From Antedon mediterranea (lineage: Eukaryota > Echinodermata > Crinoidea > Comatulida > Antedonidae): a stretch of DNA of 64,000 nucleotides. A program made the translations under genes and the position numbers. Below, in pieces: positions 15,401 through 30,400 of the stretch. Under the pieces are notes generated by a model. The model saw nothing but the letters and a program-made list of their open reading frames with translations, was not told the DNA's origin and searched no databases. The stretch lies in the NCBI RefSeq assembly GCF_964355755.1, contig NC_092680.1:18703001-18767000 (forward strand). Direction: 5' to 3'. Numbering within the stretch: the stretch's first letter is position 1; each line of letters begins with the position of its first letter.

Positions 15401-18400
15401 ACAACTATTAACCAACCTAAGATTGAGCATGCTCTCATAGGATTGAAAGTTTTCTTCCACATTATTCAATACACTGGAAACATATGATGCATCATTAGAT
15501 TTTGGATTCTTGATGAGTTCATTACCGAGTTGTTGGATGGTCTTTAAATCCGCCTCAAAAGCAGTCTGTTGAGATCCCAGATCCTTCAAAATAAGTCAGT
15601 TACAAGTTTATAAAACATGTGAATAATATTTAGATGTACAATGTAGCATTGAGATACATCCACACTTTGGGGTGATAGTATAATGTCCTGCTACCAAAAA
15701 AAAGTGGACCACTTTAAGGAACTGCAGCCACTGGATTACACCAATGATCTTGTGATAGCTGGGGTTGCAGGCACTAAGTCTTACCTTCAACCTGTTGACA
15801 ATTTCATTAGTCTCTTGTACCATAAAAGTTTCACTCTCAAGTGTCTCTAGATTTGGCAGGATATTGTCTTCAAGACGATCAACCATCTTCTCCAGATTGA
15901 CAAGTTCTGTCTTGAGATGTTCAAGATCATCACCATGTTTTCTTGTAGAAACCTGTAAATTGTTGTAACGTTTGTTGACTCGGTTTAGCTTTTCTTGTAC
16001 AGTTGTTGATTCCTTGTTCGGTGAACTCTGTAAGATCTTTGCAGCTTCTGCATTTACAGTCTCAACTGGAGCTCTGTGACCAGTAATATCATCATCTAAA
16101 ATCTGTAGTAAATGGAAAAATTGCTGCATTAAAATCTTCTCTATAGAATTTATAAAAATAGGGAGTTTAACATAACAAGTATTTTTCATGTAGGCAAGTC
16201 AGTTCATTCTTACATTATTAAGATCAATCTGGTCCATCACTGCTTCTGTCTTCAAAACAACTACAGTTCCTCTTTCCAGTTTATGCTGGTGTTCCTCAGC
16301 TTCATCAAGCCATTTCAGAAGCATATCCAAATTGGCCATCAATCCTTGAGACTCTGATAGAGCTTTTTGTAGGCCTTCGTAACGTTCACCACTTGTAACC
16401 TCAAGAGCTTGATATCGTCTTAATATTTCATCTAAAGTAGAAAGAATAATTAGGTCATACCTAGTGGCAAGTAGAATATCATAAATAATAGTCGAGAATC
16501 ACAACAAAAGCAGCACTCAAGAAATCGAGAAGGTTTTCATACCAGTTGTGCCTTCTACTTGTATTCTAGCACCTTCTTGAGCTTCTATCAAGTTCAGCCC
16601 AGCAGATTTTGTCATCTCAACATCAGTCCTATGGGTGGCAACTTCTCTCTTGAAGCTATTGATCCTTTCAAGTTGCCTGTGTATTTCCTCTGCCTGTGCT
16701 GAAAATGATTCCTTTTTCAATTCTATCAACTCCTTTTCTGCTTCTTCTAACCACCTTTCAGATGACTCCACTCTGTCAACATAGCGCTGGTGATGTTGCA
16801 TCAGACTATTAAGATATCTACTATGGTTCAGAGTTTCAACCTTCAAAGCTTCATGTCGGTCATTCAAGGTGCTTATTGTTTGTCGCAAATGGTTGGTTTC
16901 TGGTGTCTCTTCAAAGGTACGCTGTGCTTGTTTTGGCAGAACATTTGACCTGAATTCACTCAGATATTCCTGGTATGCCTAAAAAACAAATGTAAAAGAT
17001 TAAAATATGATATATTATAACATTTTTGGTTGAATTTAGAAACAATATCGCTAGTCCTAGAAATCCTACCGCCTCTTTTGAATGAGGACAACAAATTAAG
17101 ACAATGACGTACAATAAATACTTACATTTGTATTTTCCAAATATCTTTGTGTTGCCTTATTCATATATTTCAAGTGAGCAGAATGAGTCACAACATCATC
17201 AGCAAATGGAATGTGTTCTTCGGATTGCTTCTTCAATGTCTCAAGCTCATTACTTACACTCTTTTTGGCAGTTTCAGACTTCACCTCTGCATCTCCAACC
17301 CATTCAGAGAACTCTTTAATGTCCTCTTCTAATTTAAAAAGATCATCAAGTCCAAATGATAACCGTGTCTGTCGTTCACTGCCTTGTTTAGCAATGGTGT
17401 CATAACGAGAGCGAACCTGCTCAATGTTGGATAGAAGCTGTTGTTTTTGTGTTTCATCTAGTTCCTCCTCAGATTTTAGAAGATGCTGAGCTTCTTGGAT
17501 AACATGCTGTACAGGTTCATTATGTTCTTGTATGTCTTTTATAAGCACCTATCAAAACAGGAAAAAAATGAAATACTTAGTGTATAGTGGATAACTTACA
17601 ATAGTAAACAACATTCTATTACCAAATAAATGGTGCCTGATAATTGATCATAAACCTTAAAATTCTTATCAAACACCTGTGCTAGCCACTTCACTACTCT
17701 ACAACATGACAACAGCATATGGCTTGGAAAACCCCAACATCAAAACCAAACTTATCCACTAGTAAAAACTGTATGCACCTTATGCTCTTCATATTGATGG
17801 GTGAAGACGTCGCTTTTCTCTGGCATTGGTTGTTGTGATCCTAGAGTCTCCTCCGTCTGTTGAATCCATTCAAGCATGTCATCCAATGCTTTTACATCAC
17901 TGCTAAACTCTTGATCTAGTTTTGACTGCAACGAGAAGATTAAAATATCATGCAATATATTGAAAATAACCCTATTTTAGTAGTATTGTTTTAACGATTA
18001 TTGATTAATCGAAAATCCTTGAAAAACTCCCTCCAGGTATCGACAACATTAATGGAACTGTAAATTATTATTGCATGTAATGCTGAAAACTTTCAGTACA
18101 TCCTAAAAGAATTTAGTTTCTTCAGAAGAGGGTTAATATTTATTTTGTTGTATTATATGTGGTGCTACTGAAATAAATGTTGTTTACCTTCCTCTCATTT
18201 TGGGCATTCAATGACTGAAGTGTATTTTGAGTGGTATAACACACACGTTCTGTTTCCACAAGAATCAGATCTGTTCCACTACGAAGGTCATTGATTAGGC
18301 TCTGTAGATTTTGTGTTTTTTCAGGTTCCAGTCTAGTCTTGTTGACTTTCACAAAAGCTTCTCCATCACTAATGGTATCCTGAACCTTAGCTTTTTGCTG

Positions 18401-21400
18401 TTGGACATCGAACTGTACAGCCTATAAAAAATAAAACGAAAATGTGATTAAAATAAATAATGTATAAGTAGAAATATTCTTGCCCGTCTATTGACTTGTG
18501 ATGACCAATAGCCTTAGACCGTGTCACTTGACTCATCTCTTGTCTACCATTCTCCAGAAGATGTCAAGACCTTCTCAATCATACATTATTTCCTTTTGAA
18601 AACATCTTCATGCATTATTATGTTACATATACTTATTCTCTATTTTTATGTTCAAAAGACACTCAAAACATCCTTTTTCCATAAATGCAACACATTTATA
18701 GGCGACATTTATTTCCATTTTTAAATCACTTAACATAAAACATACCTTGAACTCTTCAAGTTCTCTTGCAAGAATCTTTGTATCTGTACTTGAGGGTATC
18801 TTCTCCTTCACCTGATTGTCAGCAGCTGCAACAACATCTTTAGTCTCCACCAAGTTGCCAAGAATACCAAAGTAGTCATTTGTAAGATTCAGTTGGTCTG
18901 ATCGTGATTTCAGATTGTTAAGGACATCGTTGTAACGTTCATTAATATCATCAACCTCACATCGGATTACAGACTCATCCATTGGTGTTTCTAAAATTCA
19001 GAAATATATTTTCAGTTGGTTTCAATAAGATCAATATTATTGATTTTTATAAACAGAAGATAAATAACAGTATATACAGAAAGAAAACCCGAGTTGCAAC
19101 ATCCAACAACCCAGACTAAAATTGCAAGTACCCTACCATTAGAACACTGATACTGTACTTTTATACTTATGTTCAGGCTTGATTGGATAGTAATCTCAAC
19201 CAAAATGATGAAGTAACACTAGGCTTAATGCATTGCCCTGTTAATCTATAATTCTGAGGGCAGGTATGGAAAATCTGTAGTGCTATTTATGGTATTAGTT
19301 CAAATTTTACCAGAAACACTATGGAACTTGTAGAGCTATGCTTGATACAATAATGGTTCAGTTCTGTGAATTAAAAAAAAAAAAGTTACCATCAGCAAAG
19401 AATGAATCCATGTCTTCTATGCCCATAATACTGTGTCTCTTTAACAATTTTTCAGTGTCAAGTCTGGTAGATCGACTGTGAGTTGTAGCAGGAAGAGGAA
19501 CTTCTGTCTCCTTGATCACATTGTCAAGATGCGAGCCTAGCCTGGTAACCTCCATCACTTGTGGTTTGTGTTCAGTAACTTCACTAAGCAATGGCTATTA
19601 AATAGAAGCAAAACAAATAAATGTATCAACAATGACATGGTGATAATAGTCTATTTTATAGTTACACAGTCTATGTAAATCTGGATTTCTGTGGTTGTAT
19701 ACATACCTCAGTCTGTGTAATCTGCATCTTCAAGGCACTACACTCCTCAGCTACAGGCTGCAGTTGTGAAACCTGTCTTTCAACGTTCTCAAGCCAGAAG
19801 TTGACATCATCACGAGTTGCATCGTATTGTTTAGTTGCTGTTTCACGATCTTCAAGCTGCTTACTCCTATTTAATGAAAATATCATTTGTTTATATAGAA
19901 AAAGATTATATTACACATGCTTATTATTTCAAGAAACTCCTACACATAGTTTACTCCCTTGGCATTCACCTTTTAAACTTAAAAAAGAACTATTTTCTCT
20001 AATGACACAAATGCATACACTACATAAACTATTGACATTAGCCCCACAAAAAGGAATATCATAAATACAAACCTTTTATCAATAGCGGTGTTTAAACTGT
20101 TCCAGTTGTCATCAACGTTTTGGAGGGCGCTGCTAATGTAGGATGTATCACATGACTTAGGATGATGCATCATCTCGCTCCCGAGCTGGTGAATTTGACT
20201 AATCTTTGGTTTGTTGGCATCTCTTTGTCTCTTTATATCCTGATATATAATATAAACATTTATTTATTTCAAATAGTAAATAAGCTCAATTTAATACTAA
20301 TTTTATTAACAAAATTTCTCATTTATATTCATAGTAAATTAACAAATTAGTAAAAATAAGTATACTTGAGTACTTGAACATAAAAAATTAAAATGTTTTG
20401 ATAACTGACCGATAGCTGATCTCGGATATCTGGAAGATTTGAAGCCATAAAAGTCTTCGACTCTAAATTCTGAAGAACAGGCAGTTCCCAGTCTTCTACC
20501 TCTTCCACAACACGTTCAAACTCTTTTAGATTTTCTGTGAGGTTAAAGAGATCCATGCCATGTTTCTGTGTTGAATTCTCCACTACATTAAATCTTTCAT
20601 TTACTTTCTCCAATTTCGACCTGATCAAATCAGCTGAAACTGGATCACTAGATTCTGTTAGTTGAACTGCTGACTTGGTAATAGCTTCAAGGATTGGTCG
20701 CTGGCTTTCAATATCAGATTGGAGAACCTGAAAGAGCATGAAAAATGCACCTTAATTTTTAAAAACAAATATAACAGCATTGTTTGCTTATATTATAGGA
20801 ACTACTATTAGGCATTATAATAATTATCTGACCATTCTTGAGACGAAAACACTTATGTCCCTTAAATTTCTACCTAATACATATAAAATTAATAATTAAT
20901 GTTAAATTTTAAGCTCTATATTTTTTTTTATACATACCTTGCATTGTTGTTGGTTTTCAATCAATGGATCTTTTTTGAGCTTAATGATTGTTCCTTTGTC
21001 CATGTACTGCACTCGTCGATCAGCATCGTCCAGCCACTTCACCAGATTGTCAAGACCGTCTTGTATTGTACCAACCTCTACTGATGCTTTCTGAAGGGTC
21101 TTCAAGCGGTCATTCAGGGAAGCTTGTAATTTCTGATAGCGGTCTTCTGCTTCATCTGTTGACATTAGTAAATAATTGTATGATTAAATCTAAATTCAGA
21201 TATGTTCCAATTTTGGTTTTGTTGAATAATGGAAAATCATATCAAGATTGACTGATTGCCAGCTATCAATACGAAACAAGAAAAATAGAAGAAAATAATC
21301 ATCTTACCTAATTCTGTGTTTGTATTTGCTCTCAAGTCTAGGTGTGCAGTTATAAGCTCCTGACAAGCATATTTCAATCGCTCCATGTCAACAGCATACA

Positions 21401-24400
21401 GCACAACAGTATCCAGAAAGTTCTAAGGAGAACAAAGTGGGTTGTAGAGTGAAACTGTACCCTATGTATTGCAGAAGATCCTATAATTTGTTCTAAGTGG
21501 GGTTAATTATGACGTTTCATACATACATATGGATAATTTCATTATGAATCTATACCTTTATTTGATCAATCTGTTTATTAACTTGGCTTGGTTCAGCTCC
21601 AACTGCTTCATTCAAGATCTTCTGAAGTGTTCCCTCAGATTCTGTCAACCAATGATCAACCGACCTCTTCTTATTTCTGTAGTTTTGCAGCTTATCCAAT
21701 ACATCATTAAGCTTGATGTTGAACTGGATAGCGTTGGACTTCAGTGACTGGTAGCGAGTGTTAAGGTTTTGCATAGTGCTGGTCACCAAGGTACTTTGAG
21801 GGTCTTCTTGGAATTTTTGATTGAAGTCATTGGACATTGATTCAGTACGGAAATCTGCCAATTCCTTGCGATATTCCTATGAAAAATTGAATAATTAGAG
21901 AAACAAAATAAGCTTATTTTCCACATTCATGTATTGACAAGTAGATGATCAGACTTCAGATCCAGCATATTTTTTTCCAAGATTGCCTCTAAGAACCAAC
22001 TGGCACCAGTTGGAGGTAAACGTACTATACTGCTCTGAGTAGAGTTAAGGTGCACTGAACATTACACACTTCTGATTTAAGATATCAATTTCATTAATGG
22101 CTGAGGGCAAGGTGGGTTATAGCTTGTTTAATTAAATTTTAAAATTACCTTTGATATTGCAACCAGTTTCTGTCCAGTAATGTTAATAAATTTAAGTTCT
22201 CCTTTTTGATCTTTAACATCTTCTACAAGTGTCTTCTGCTGATCAATTTGCTTTTTGATTGGCTCAACCTCTTTTTCTATCAATTTCTGAGCTTCAGTTT
22301 GTTTTTCTTCTGTTGAGCTCAGCCATGTCTCAAAATCTGCACTCTCTTCATCAAACTTCTTCAAGTCATCATCTGCAAACATGAGCTTATTTTGTCGGTT
22401 AAGGGACTCTGTGCTGACACGATGGTATCTATTTCGTAGGTTAGTCTGGATCTCTTGTAACTTTGTCTTCTCCGAGCTTGGAATCTGCTGAGAGTACTGG
22501 TCAAGTAGTTGTTCAGTTGTCTGCACTGCATGGATCAATGGTTCATGATGAGCTTGAATGTCGGCATGGATTGCCTACAAAAAATAGATTTATCATTCTA
22601 TACTAATACTACTGTACCTGAATGGATGACAATATCTATCTATTTATAATTTTAATTCATTCTACAAACAAAACTAATTCCTTTACTTTAGACAAAAAGT
22701 GTACACTTACTGCATGTTCCTTTATCTGTTCATCCAATTCTGCAGCCTTTTCTCTTTGTGGTTGCTCATTAGCGAGTGCATTTTCGATCTTAGAAACCCA
22801 ATCTAGAAGATCCACCATAGAAGCATGGCTTTGTTTGCAACGTTCATCAAGAGACATCTGATGAAAGAAAAGAAGATATTGTTGCAACAGAAATATCTAC
22901 CTGAATTTATGTTTCCTAAAGTATGCTTAAACTTATTATACTCTACCACCAACACAGATGCAAAGGATTAGACTATCCATAGGCCAAATGCATCACAGAA
23001 GAAAATATTTGATTTGTTTATAAAATATGATGAGCTATAATATCCTCTATTTAATTTAATTAAAAATACTAGTTACCATTTCCTTCTGCTCCGTTTCCAG
23101 CTGACCGAGTCTTACTTCTTCAGCAGTAAATGTCCGTTTTGATTTGTCAACAACATCTGCATAGCCATTCTTTAAATCTGCTATTAACTGTTGGAGATCT
23201 GATCTCAGTTTTGGTGTTAAGCGTTCTCCATAGACCTTTTCTAGATTCTCCAACGAGTGAATTTCTTTAGAAATTGGTCCATTGTGAGCAACAATATCAT
23301 CACAGATGATCTAAAAATAAAATTTTGTTTAGATACATAAGAAATATAATATAAAAAACTGTTGATAAAGTTAGATACATGAATATATGAATTTTAGTAA
23401 AATTAATTTATTTTCCCTCAGATTAACAAATGATGAATACCAAGTATATTGTATTGTTTACAGAAGAATCACTATAAAGGAATAGGGTTGTCCAAAAGAG
23501 GGGTTCTAGTGAATATCAGTAGATCAACATTCCAATCACAGTCTTTCTATTCAATAGCTGTACCTTAAATGTGGCAATCTCTGCAACCAATGAGTCAACA
23601 TCATTGCTAACTGGTATTTCCTCTTCAACTTTGGCATAACTGACATTTATCCAATTTAAGAGGTCTTTGCCAGTAGTAGTTGTCTCCACATATTGTTGAA
23701 GCATTTCAAGATCCTCAATACGGAAGGTAAAATTCTTGAGAAGGGCATCATAACGTTCATTTAGATTTTCTGCCTCTATCAACACTTCTGGATCACCTGT
23801 TGGGGGAAAAAAATTAAGGACAACATTTATACCATTACCAGTTAATTACCGAAAATACGCAACATGCAAATAAAGATAATTTGGTAAGGGGGAAAGGGCT
23901 GTGAAGGCAGATTTAGAAAGATTTATAGATATCTTTATTATACAAAGATCAGAAACTCATAATGGATGATGCTGAAATCCAATTTAATTGAAATGTAATG
24001 TAATACCTTCTTCAATGAAACTGTGATCCAATACAGACTGCTTTGCTTTTTCCTCTGATAAATGTCCATGTTCAATGAACACCGACCTCTGACATGGTCT
24101 TGATGACAGAGGTTTGTCAAGAGTCTTTAAGAATCGTCCGTAGCTCTGCGCTGTGCTAACAACATTATCCACATTTGGCTTGTAGTCAATAACTTCTTTA
24201 TTTAGTGGCTATTAATAGTAAGAGCATTTCAGTAAAAGTAGTTAAATTATTATTTATTTCTACTACCCATTAGTTACAGTATGATGGTGCTGTAGTAATT
24301 CAATTCTGGCTCCAGACACGAAGCTTATAAAGTTTTCAACATTAATATATACAATGTTTTTAACTGACTTACTTTGATCGTAGATAATTGATGTTGAAGA

Positions 24401-27400
24401 GCTCTGGAATCATGAGTGATGGCTGGTAACTGATCAAAACGACGTTCAGTTGTGCCTAGCCATTTTGAAACATCTTCGACCTTAGCCTCGTGTTTAGTCT
24501 TCATTTTCTCAAGGTCAACATATTGCGCATTTCTGCAACAAAATAAATAACACATCTCGTATACGAAGCATGCAAATCTGGCATATGTATAAGTCTACTT
24601 TATGTTCGTATACAGACGTTCTAAGGATGGATACTGGCTTGGAGGGAGCAGAAGTGGAAACAGCTATGACAGACAAGAAACTTTGGAGGGCCATGGTGGT
24701 TTGAGGACTCCACTCGCCATAAGTCAAGTCAAGTTATGTTCAATTGCATTACTAGATATAAGCTCACAAATTAAGTTTCATATTCACTTCAGTATGATAA
24801 TAAGGTATATTTGTGATTTTCTTACAGGACAAAAACATACACACGACACTTTAAAAAAGTAATTAAAAATAAATACTGTTGCAAAAAAAAATTTGAAACT
24901 AGGCATTTGAGCAACATTTTTCACAAATAAATGCGTTTATCCACTTTGTTATATAATCTTTCTATTCCTTTATTACTATAGCTTTGACATTTTAATTTTT
25001 TAAGAAATTTAAATACTGAACAATGTTTTATGCTGTACGGTACCTTGTGTCTAACACCTCTTCTAAGGTTCTCCAGTTGCTATCCATGTTGTTGGTTACT
25101 GCAGTCACATAAGAGAAGTCTTTAGCCACTCCATTCTTGATGATCTCTTCTCCAATCTTATGTATCTTCTCAATTCTGTTTTGGTTCTCTATTTTATTGC
25201 GAGTAATTTCCTACAATAAGTGGGAAAAAATGAGATTGATTGGATGAGTTTTAAAAATAGAATACCAAAATTTGCATGCCCCAAGGTGGAAATCTGGTAT
25301 CTGTCCTTAATGAATTTGGAAATACACACCTGGAGCTGTTGGTGTATATCAGGCACTTCTTTCTTCATAAATTCTTTTGATTCTAAAATATCAACAGTTG
25401 GTAGAACCCAGTCTTCTAATTTTTCTACTTCCTTATCGAAGTCTTGAAGCCCATCCAGTAGAGACTGCCATGAATCACCAATAGTCTGTGATGTGTCCTT
25501 TAAGTCAGTGTATTTTGTGTTGATGGCATCAAGTTTCTTTGACAGTGTAGCAGCTACTTCTGGCTCACAGCTCTGCATGAACTCTGTTGTGGTTTTGTTG
25601 ATGGTGTCGATACTTGGAGCATACCCTTCCAGGCTGCCATGGACAACCTTATTTCAAATTAAAGATTATATTAAGAATAACATCACACCACAATTGTCAT
25701 TGGTTTACAAATTCAATTAATCTTAATTTGAACATTTGGGAATAATACATTTTTAAGGGGAAAAAATGTTATACCCTGGTAATTACATTGTATTGCTGTA
25801 TTGTCTCTAAAGCCGGTTTCCACTAGAACATAATGTGCAATCGGTCAACCTCCAGGGGTTTTATGTTGTTTTGTATTGCGCTTATGAGAACTAAGCTTTA
25901 CAAAACAGTTATTTAATCTGATTTGAAACTCAATTCAAATTCAAACCAACCTGTTGCTCATTGACACTCTCCATTAGTGGTTCCTTTCGTGCAACAATCA
26001 CGGTACCAGTCTCCAATCGTTGCACTTTTTTCTCTGTTGTGTCCAACCAGTTAATAATTCTGTCAAGACCTTCGTTCATGCCAGCAATTTCAATCAGCTG
26101 GCGGTTAAGTATGTCAGAACGATCTGCAATCTCACCCAGAAGTCCATTGTATTTTTCCTCAACTGTATCTAATTTAATAAACGTTAATTTAATAGTTATA
26201 ACTATGTAAAATTATCACTCAAATTCATACATAACACAAAGATTGTCTAAATTCTAGGTCATACTAATATCAAGCCAAACTTTATAATATAGTACCAAAC
26301 TTTTAAAATACAAAGTATAAAATAAAGCTAACCAATAGTCTTGTCTACATCAGTGCGAAATTCTGGGTGACCATCACAAAGATCCTTCCCGGCATCTTTC
26401 ACACGCTGAACATCTTTGGCATGACTGACAACATTTTCATGGAAAGACTAAAAATCAAAATAAAATTCATTACAAACACAAGTCGATTTAGCTATTTTTT
26501 ATTTTAACAAGTGCATTTTAGATAATCATCTATGAACTATGCTTTGTTTTTTCTCATGTTACGCTGTATACAGTTAATAGGCAGATTAGAAATTTAAAAT
26601 GAATACAGTGTAATGTAGCAATAATTCGTTAAATTTTAAATGAATAAAGATCACTTACAGTCAATCGATCTATCTGCTTCTGAACAAAGAAGGCATCAAC
26701 TCCTATAGATTCCTTAAGTATTCTTTCAAGAACCTCATAAGCGGACTGCAACCAGGTCATGACATTTTCCACTGCATCTTTGTACTTCTGCAGTAGGTGT
26801 AGAAGATCACTAAGGCTGTTGAAGTGACTGCTGCAAGTTCCACTCAACTGATCATATCGAGAGTTCAGTTCATTAAGCTTCTCTAACAGTACACTTGCTT
26901 TGAATGGCTCATGATAACTGGACCTTTTACTCAATCGTGGCAGTACTTTAGAGCGGAATTCTGCAAGAGTCATTTTGTAATCTTCACTTGCTTTGTGAAA
27001 CTTTTGTCCCGATATGTTTAAGATTCTGAGATCACCTTTATGGCCAAAGACATCTTCATTAAATGATTTCAGTTTGCGAACCTTTTTTCGTAGTGTCTCT
27101 GTATCAGAGCCAACCTGTTCAAGAAATGTTTGCATGGTATCCTCTGATTCAGTCAGCCACTTTTCAAAAGATTCAAGCTCAGGTTCCAAGTTGGTTAGCT
27201 CTTCCAAAGCTGCTATTTTTATTTTCATACGCAGTTCTGATTCAACAGTTAAGGAATTGTAACGGTCACACATAGCAATCCGACCATCCGAGAGTTTTCC
27301 CTGAATTTCTTCTGGAAGACGTTCTTTGTTTGTATCTAGGAACTGAGCAGTGTTGTGAGCACAGAGCAAGACAGGCTGCTGATGACTCAAGACATCATCA

Positions 27401-30400
27401 TAATGAACCTAAATAAATAGAGTAGAATAGATATTTCTTTTGAGATTTTCCTTATAATTGTCCTTATACAAATGAAAATTACTGATAATATTGATTGTAG
27501 ATCAATTGATATCCATCACCAAATATTTAGTTTTAAGAAACCCACCTTGTGTTCTTGAGTCTGTTTTGTAAGGTCATTAACCTGCTCTTCCATCAGTGGT
27601 TGACCAACAAACTCCTGTTCCTTTCCACTGATCCAATCCAGCAATGCCATCAGATCATTTGTGGTTGACTGGGTCTCTTTTTCTAATGTCATCTTCGTAA
27701 GAGAAAGGTATAAAAACATATTACTCTTTTTAGACAAACAATATAATTTACATTTTAAAATACCAATTATTTATTTTCTAGAATAATATATGTTTATTGT
27801 TTTGTGTTGAAAGTTCTTGTGAGCTCTAAATATCACAATATTTTGAAATTTCACCGATTATCTTCGTTTTAAGCTTTTATTAATGAAAATATAAATTAGA
27901 AAATTAATGTTAATAAGTAATGAATAAAAACAAAAATATCTAAAAAAGAGATTAATAACAGAAAATAAATAAAATCGTGCAAATTATAAACAAGTCTGGT
28001 TAACAAATAAAGCCCTTTTGGATCTGAAAATGATAACACTTCAAATATCTTTTAAAACAAATAATTCTCAACAAATAAAAAACCCTGAATTGTTAAGTTT
28101 GATGGATACAACAAATTATTAGATTAAAGAAAGTTAATAAACGTGGGCATAAAGACAAAAATCAAATCAAACTCGTGCAGGTTATTCATTTATTATGTAC
28201 AGCCAAAAGGGTTATCTATGTATATAACCATTTGATACATCTATTTGATATATATTTCATTTGATACATATTTCATTGTAGCACAACAGTTTGCCTACTA
28301 CATTATGTATGTCAAAGATTAGGTCACAGTAGGATCAGCCAGCCATTTTTAAATATATAAATTCTCCTAAATTTGTGAGTCACACAGTTGAATCAAGCAT
28401 CTTATATTGTCAGTTCTACTGATTTTTGTAAACATAAATAAATTATCCTCTCTCCTAGGCTTTTTTCAAATTGTAATATTGAGTGGATACAAAATGTGCG
28501 TTGTGTTTTAAACAAATTTAAAAGTTGCCAAAAAGTTAATAAATAACACCCATTGTATTAGTTTTATATACAGACTTACTTGTAGAAACAGCCTCTGTAA
28601 AAGGGAAGGTGGACAATGTAACATAAATAAATGATATGAACAGTTATCTTTGATGGCCAGCACATTAATAGTGTATACAATTATAAATAAAAACTAATAC
28701 AGAGTTAATAGCAAGAAAATGGAACTGTAGTAAAAAAATGTACAGATTAATAACGATGCAATAAAACTATAAAGAAATAAAAGAAAATAAAAACAAATAA
28801 CATATAAATATAAAAAAACATACAAAAACTCATATTTAGTAATTTTAAACTCTGATCTTGTATTCAATACATATAGAGCACATATGGTGGAGAATTAGGT
28901 TGTAGTGAAGCTGTAACGTGCTTGCATTTCAATCCTAAGTTCCATTCCTGACCTAGTTCTTGGGATTGTTATTCACAAATATAAAGCTTAAAAATGCACA
29001 CCCTGTATTAGTGTACTTAGTACTTAGTACACTAATACAGGGTGTGTATTTTTACTTGCTGTTGAATGTGTATAAAATAACAACATATTATAAACTACAA
29101 ACCTTGTTTGTTTGTTCCTTGTTCAATTTCTTCAACATTGTCTTCCAACCCTTCAGATGATCCATGGACAACACCAATATATTCTCATAGTATTCCCTCA
29201 GTTCATCCAGACATTTTTGCATCTCTGCTTGCTGCTCAGCTGTTAGCTTGTTACGGTTGTCGCGAAGGAATTGGTCGCAGCTTTGAAGAACTTCAAGAAT
29301 CTCAGATCTTTTGCTCTGAAGTTGATTGTGCAGTGCCTAGAAAATGGAAAGAAGTACATTTAAAAGATGATAATGGAGAGTTTTACTGAACTGTTTAAAA
29401 AACAAGATGAAATACAGACAGGGCTGAACTTTTTTTATTATGTATTCAATGTTCAATTGTATGATTAAAAGAAAAATACCTCTTGTTCGGCAATGACATT
29501 CTCTAGAGTAACAACATCAGTGATTGGTTGTTTCTCTTCCATAAACTTGGCTTTGATTGGTCGAGACCAGTCAAGGAGTTCTTGGAGATCTCCCAGATAA
29601 TCTTGGTACAATGTCAAGACCTGAATGAGATCCTGGATGACCTCTTCACGCTCTGTGATTCGATCCAGAAGATCTTGATAAAGTTTTCGTAATACCTTGA
29701 CATCATTCATCAGTTCAGTATCTGTAAAGACCCAATATCCAGACTATTAAACAAACAAACGCAGTCAAGTACAGTAGAACATCTATAAGGGAAAACTTCA
29801 GAATCCAACCAAAGTGTTCAATAGTGTTAAGAAGGGGTTTTACTATAATCAAATGCTATGGACATATGTCTATTAAACCTTGGAAACTATGGGTGTAGCA
29901 GCCCAACATTTCCAATTCTTTCTGAAAAACCACAACTCTTGCTTTTATTACAGTAGTGAGTCAGAAATGGATACTATTATTAAATGTCCATACCTTCAGA
30001 CACTTGGAATGTCTGTTGAATATCAACAACTCGTCTTTGTATTGGTCCATGGTCTCCTGGCCTCAGAGCAACATGAGTTGATTTTCGTCGATTGGTAACA
30101 ACTGTCTCAGTAGCTTGTATGAGGTTATCTAATGTCTTTGCCATATCATATATCTCATCATACTTTGGCTTGAAGCTTGCTACCTCTTTTCGCATGGGCT
30201 TCAAAAAATAAATGAAGTTAAAAATAAAATGTTTGTCCATCTATTACATTCTCGGCAGTAATTTATTTTAATCCTTAAGTCTTCAATTTGCTACACTAAA
30301 GCTACTTAAGTCATTACCTTCATTTGTTCTAGTTGTGACTTCAATTGTTCAAGATCTCGGACAACATGAGGCAGCTGGTCAACTTTAGCCAGAGTGCTAT

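Larger units (their letters stand above)
13558..17925 (-). repeat. Coding cassette C5 (10 exons, 849 codons)
   Basis: Lengths 147, 423, 436 (c and d fused), 218, 318, 167, 160, 211, 233 and 234 nt. Two core Trp positions differ here (Asn in slot f, Phe in slot g). Confidence 0.88.
18188..22857 (-). repeat. Coding cassette C4 (11 exons, 852 codons)
   Basis: Lengths 147, 426, 321, 115, 218, 318, 167, 160, 205, 245 and 234 nt. With C1 and C7 it keeps the full intron set, so it is probably close to the ancestral plan. Confidence 0.9.
23077..27692 (-). repeat. Coding cassette C3 (10 exons, 848 codons)
   Basis: Lengths 147, 750 (b and c fused), 115, 218, 318, 167, 160, 202, 233 and 234 nt. Phases at d-e, g-h and i-j junctions are the same as in the other cassettes. 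Confidence 0.88.
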
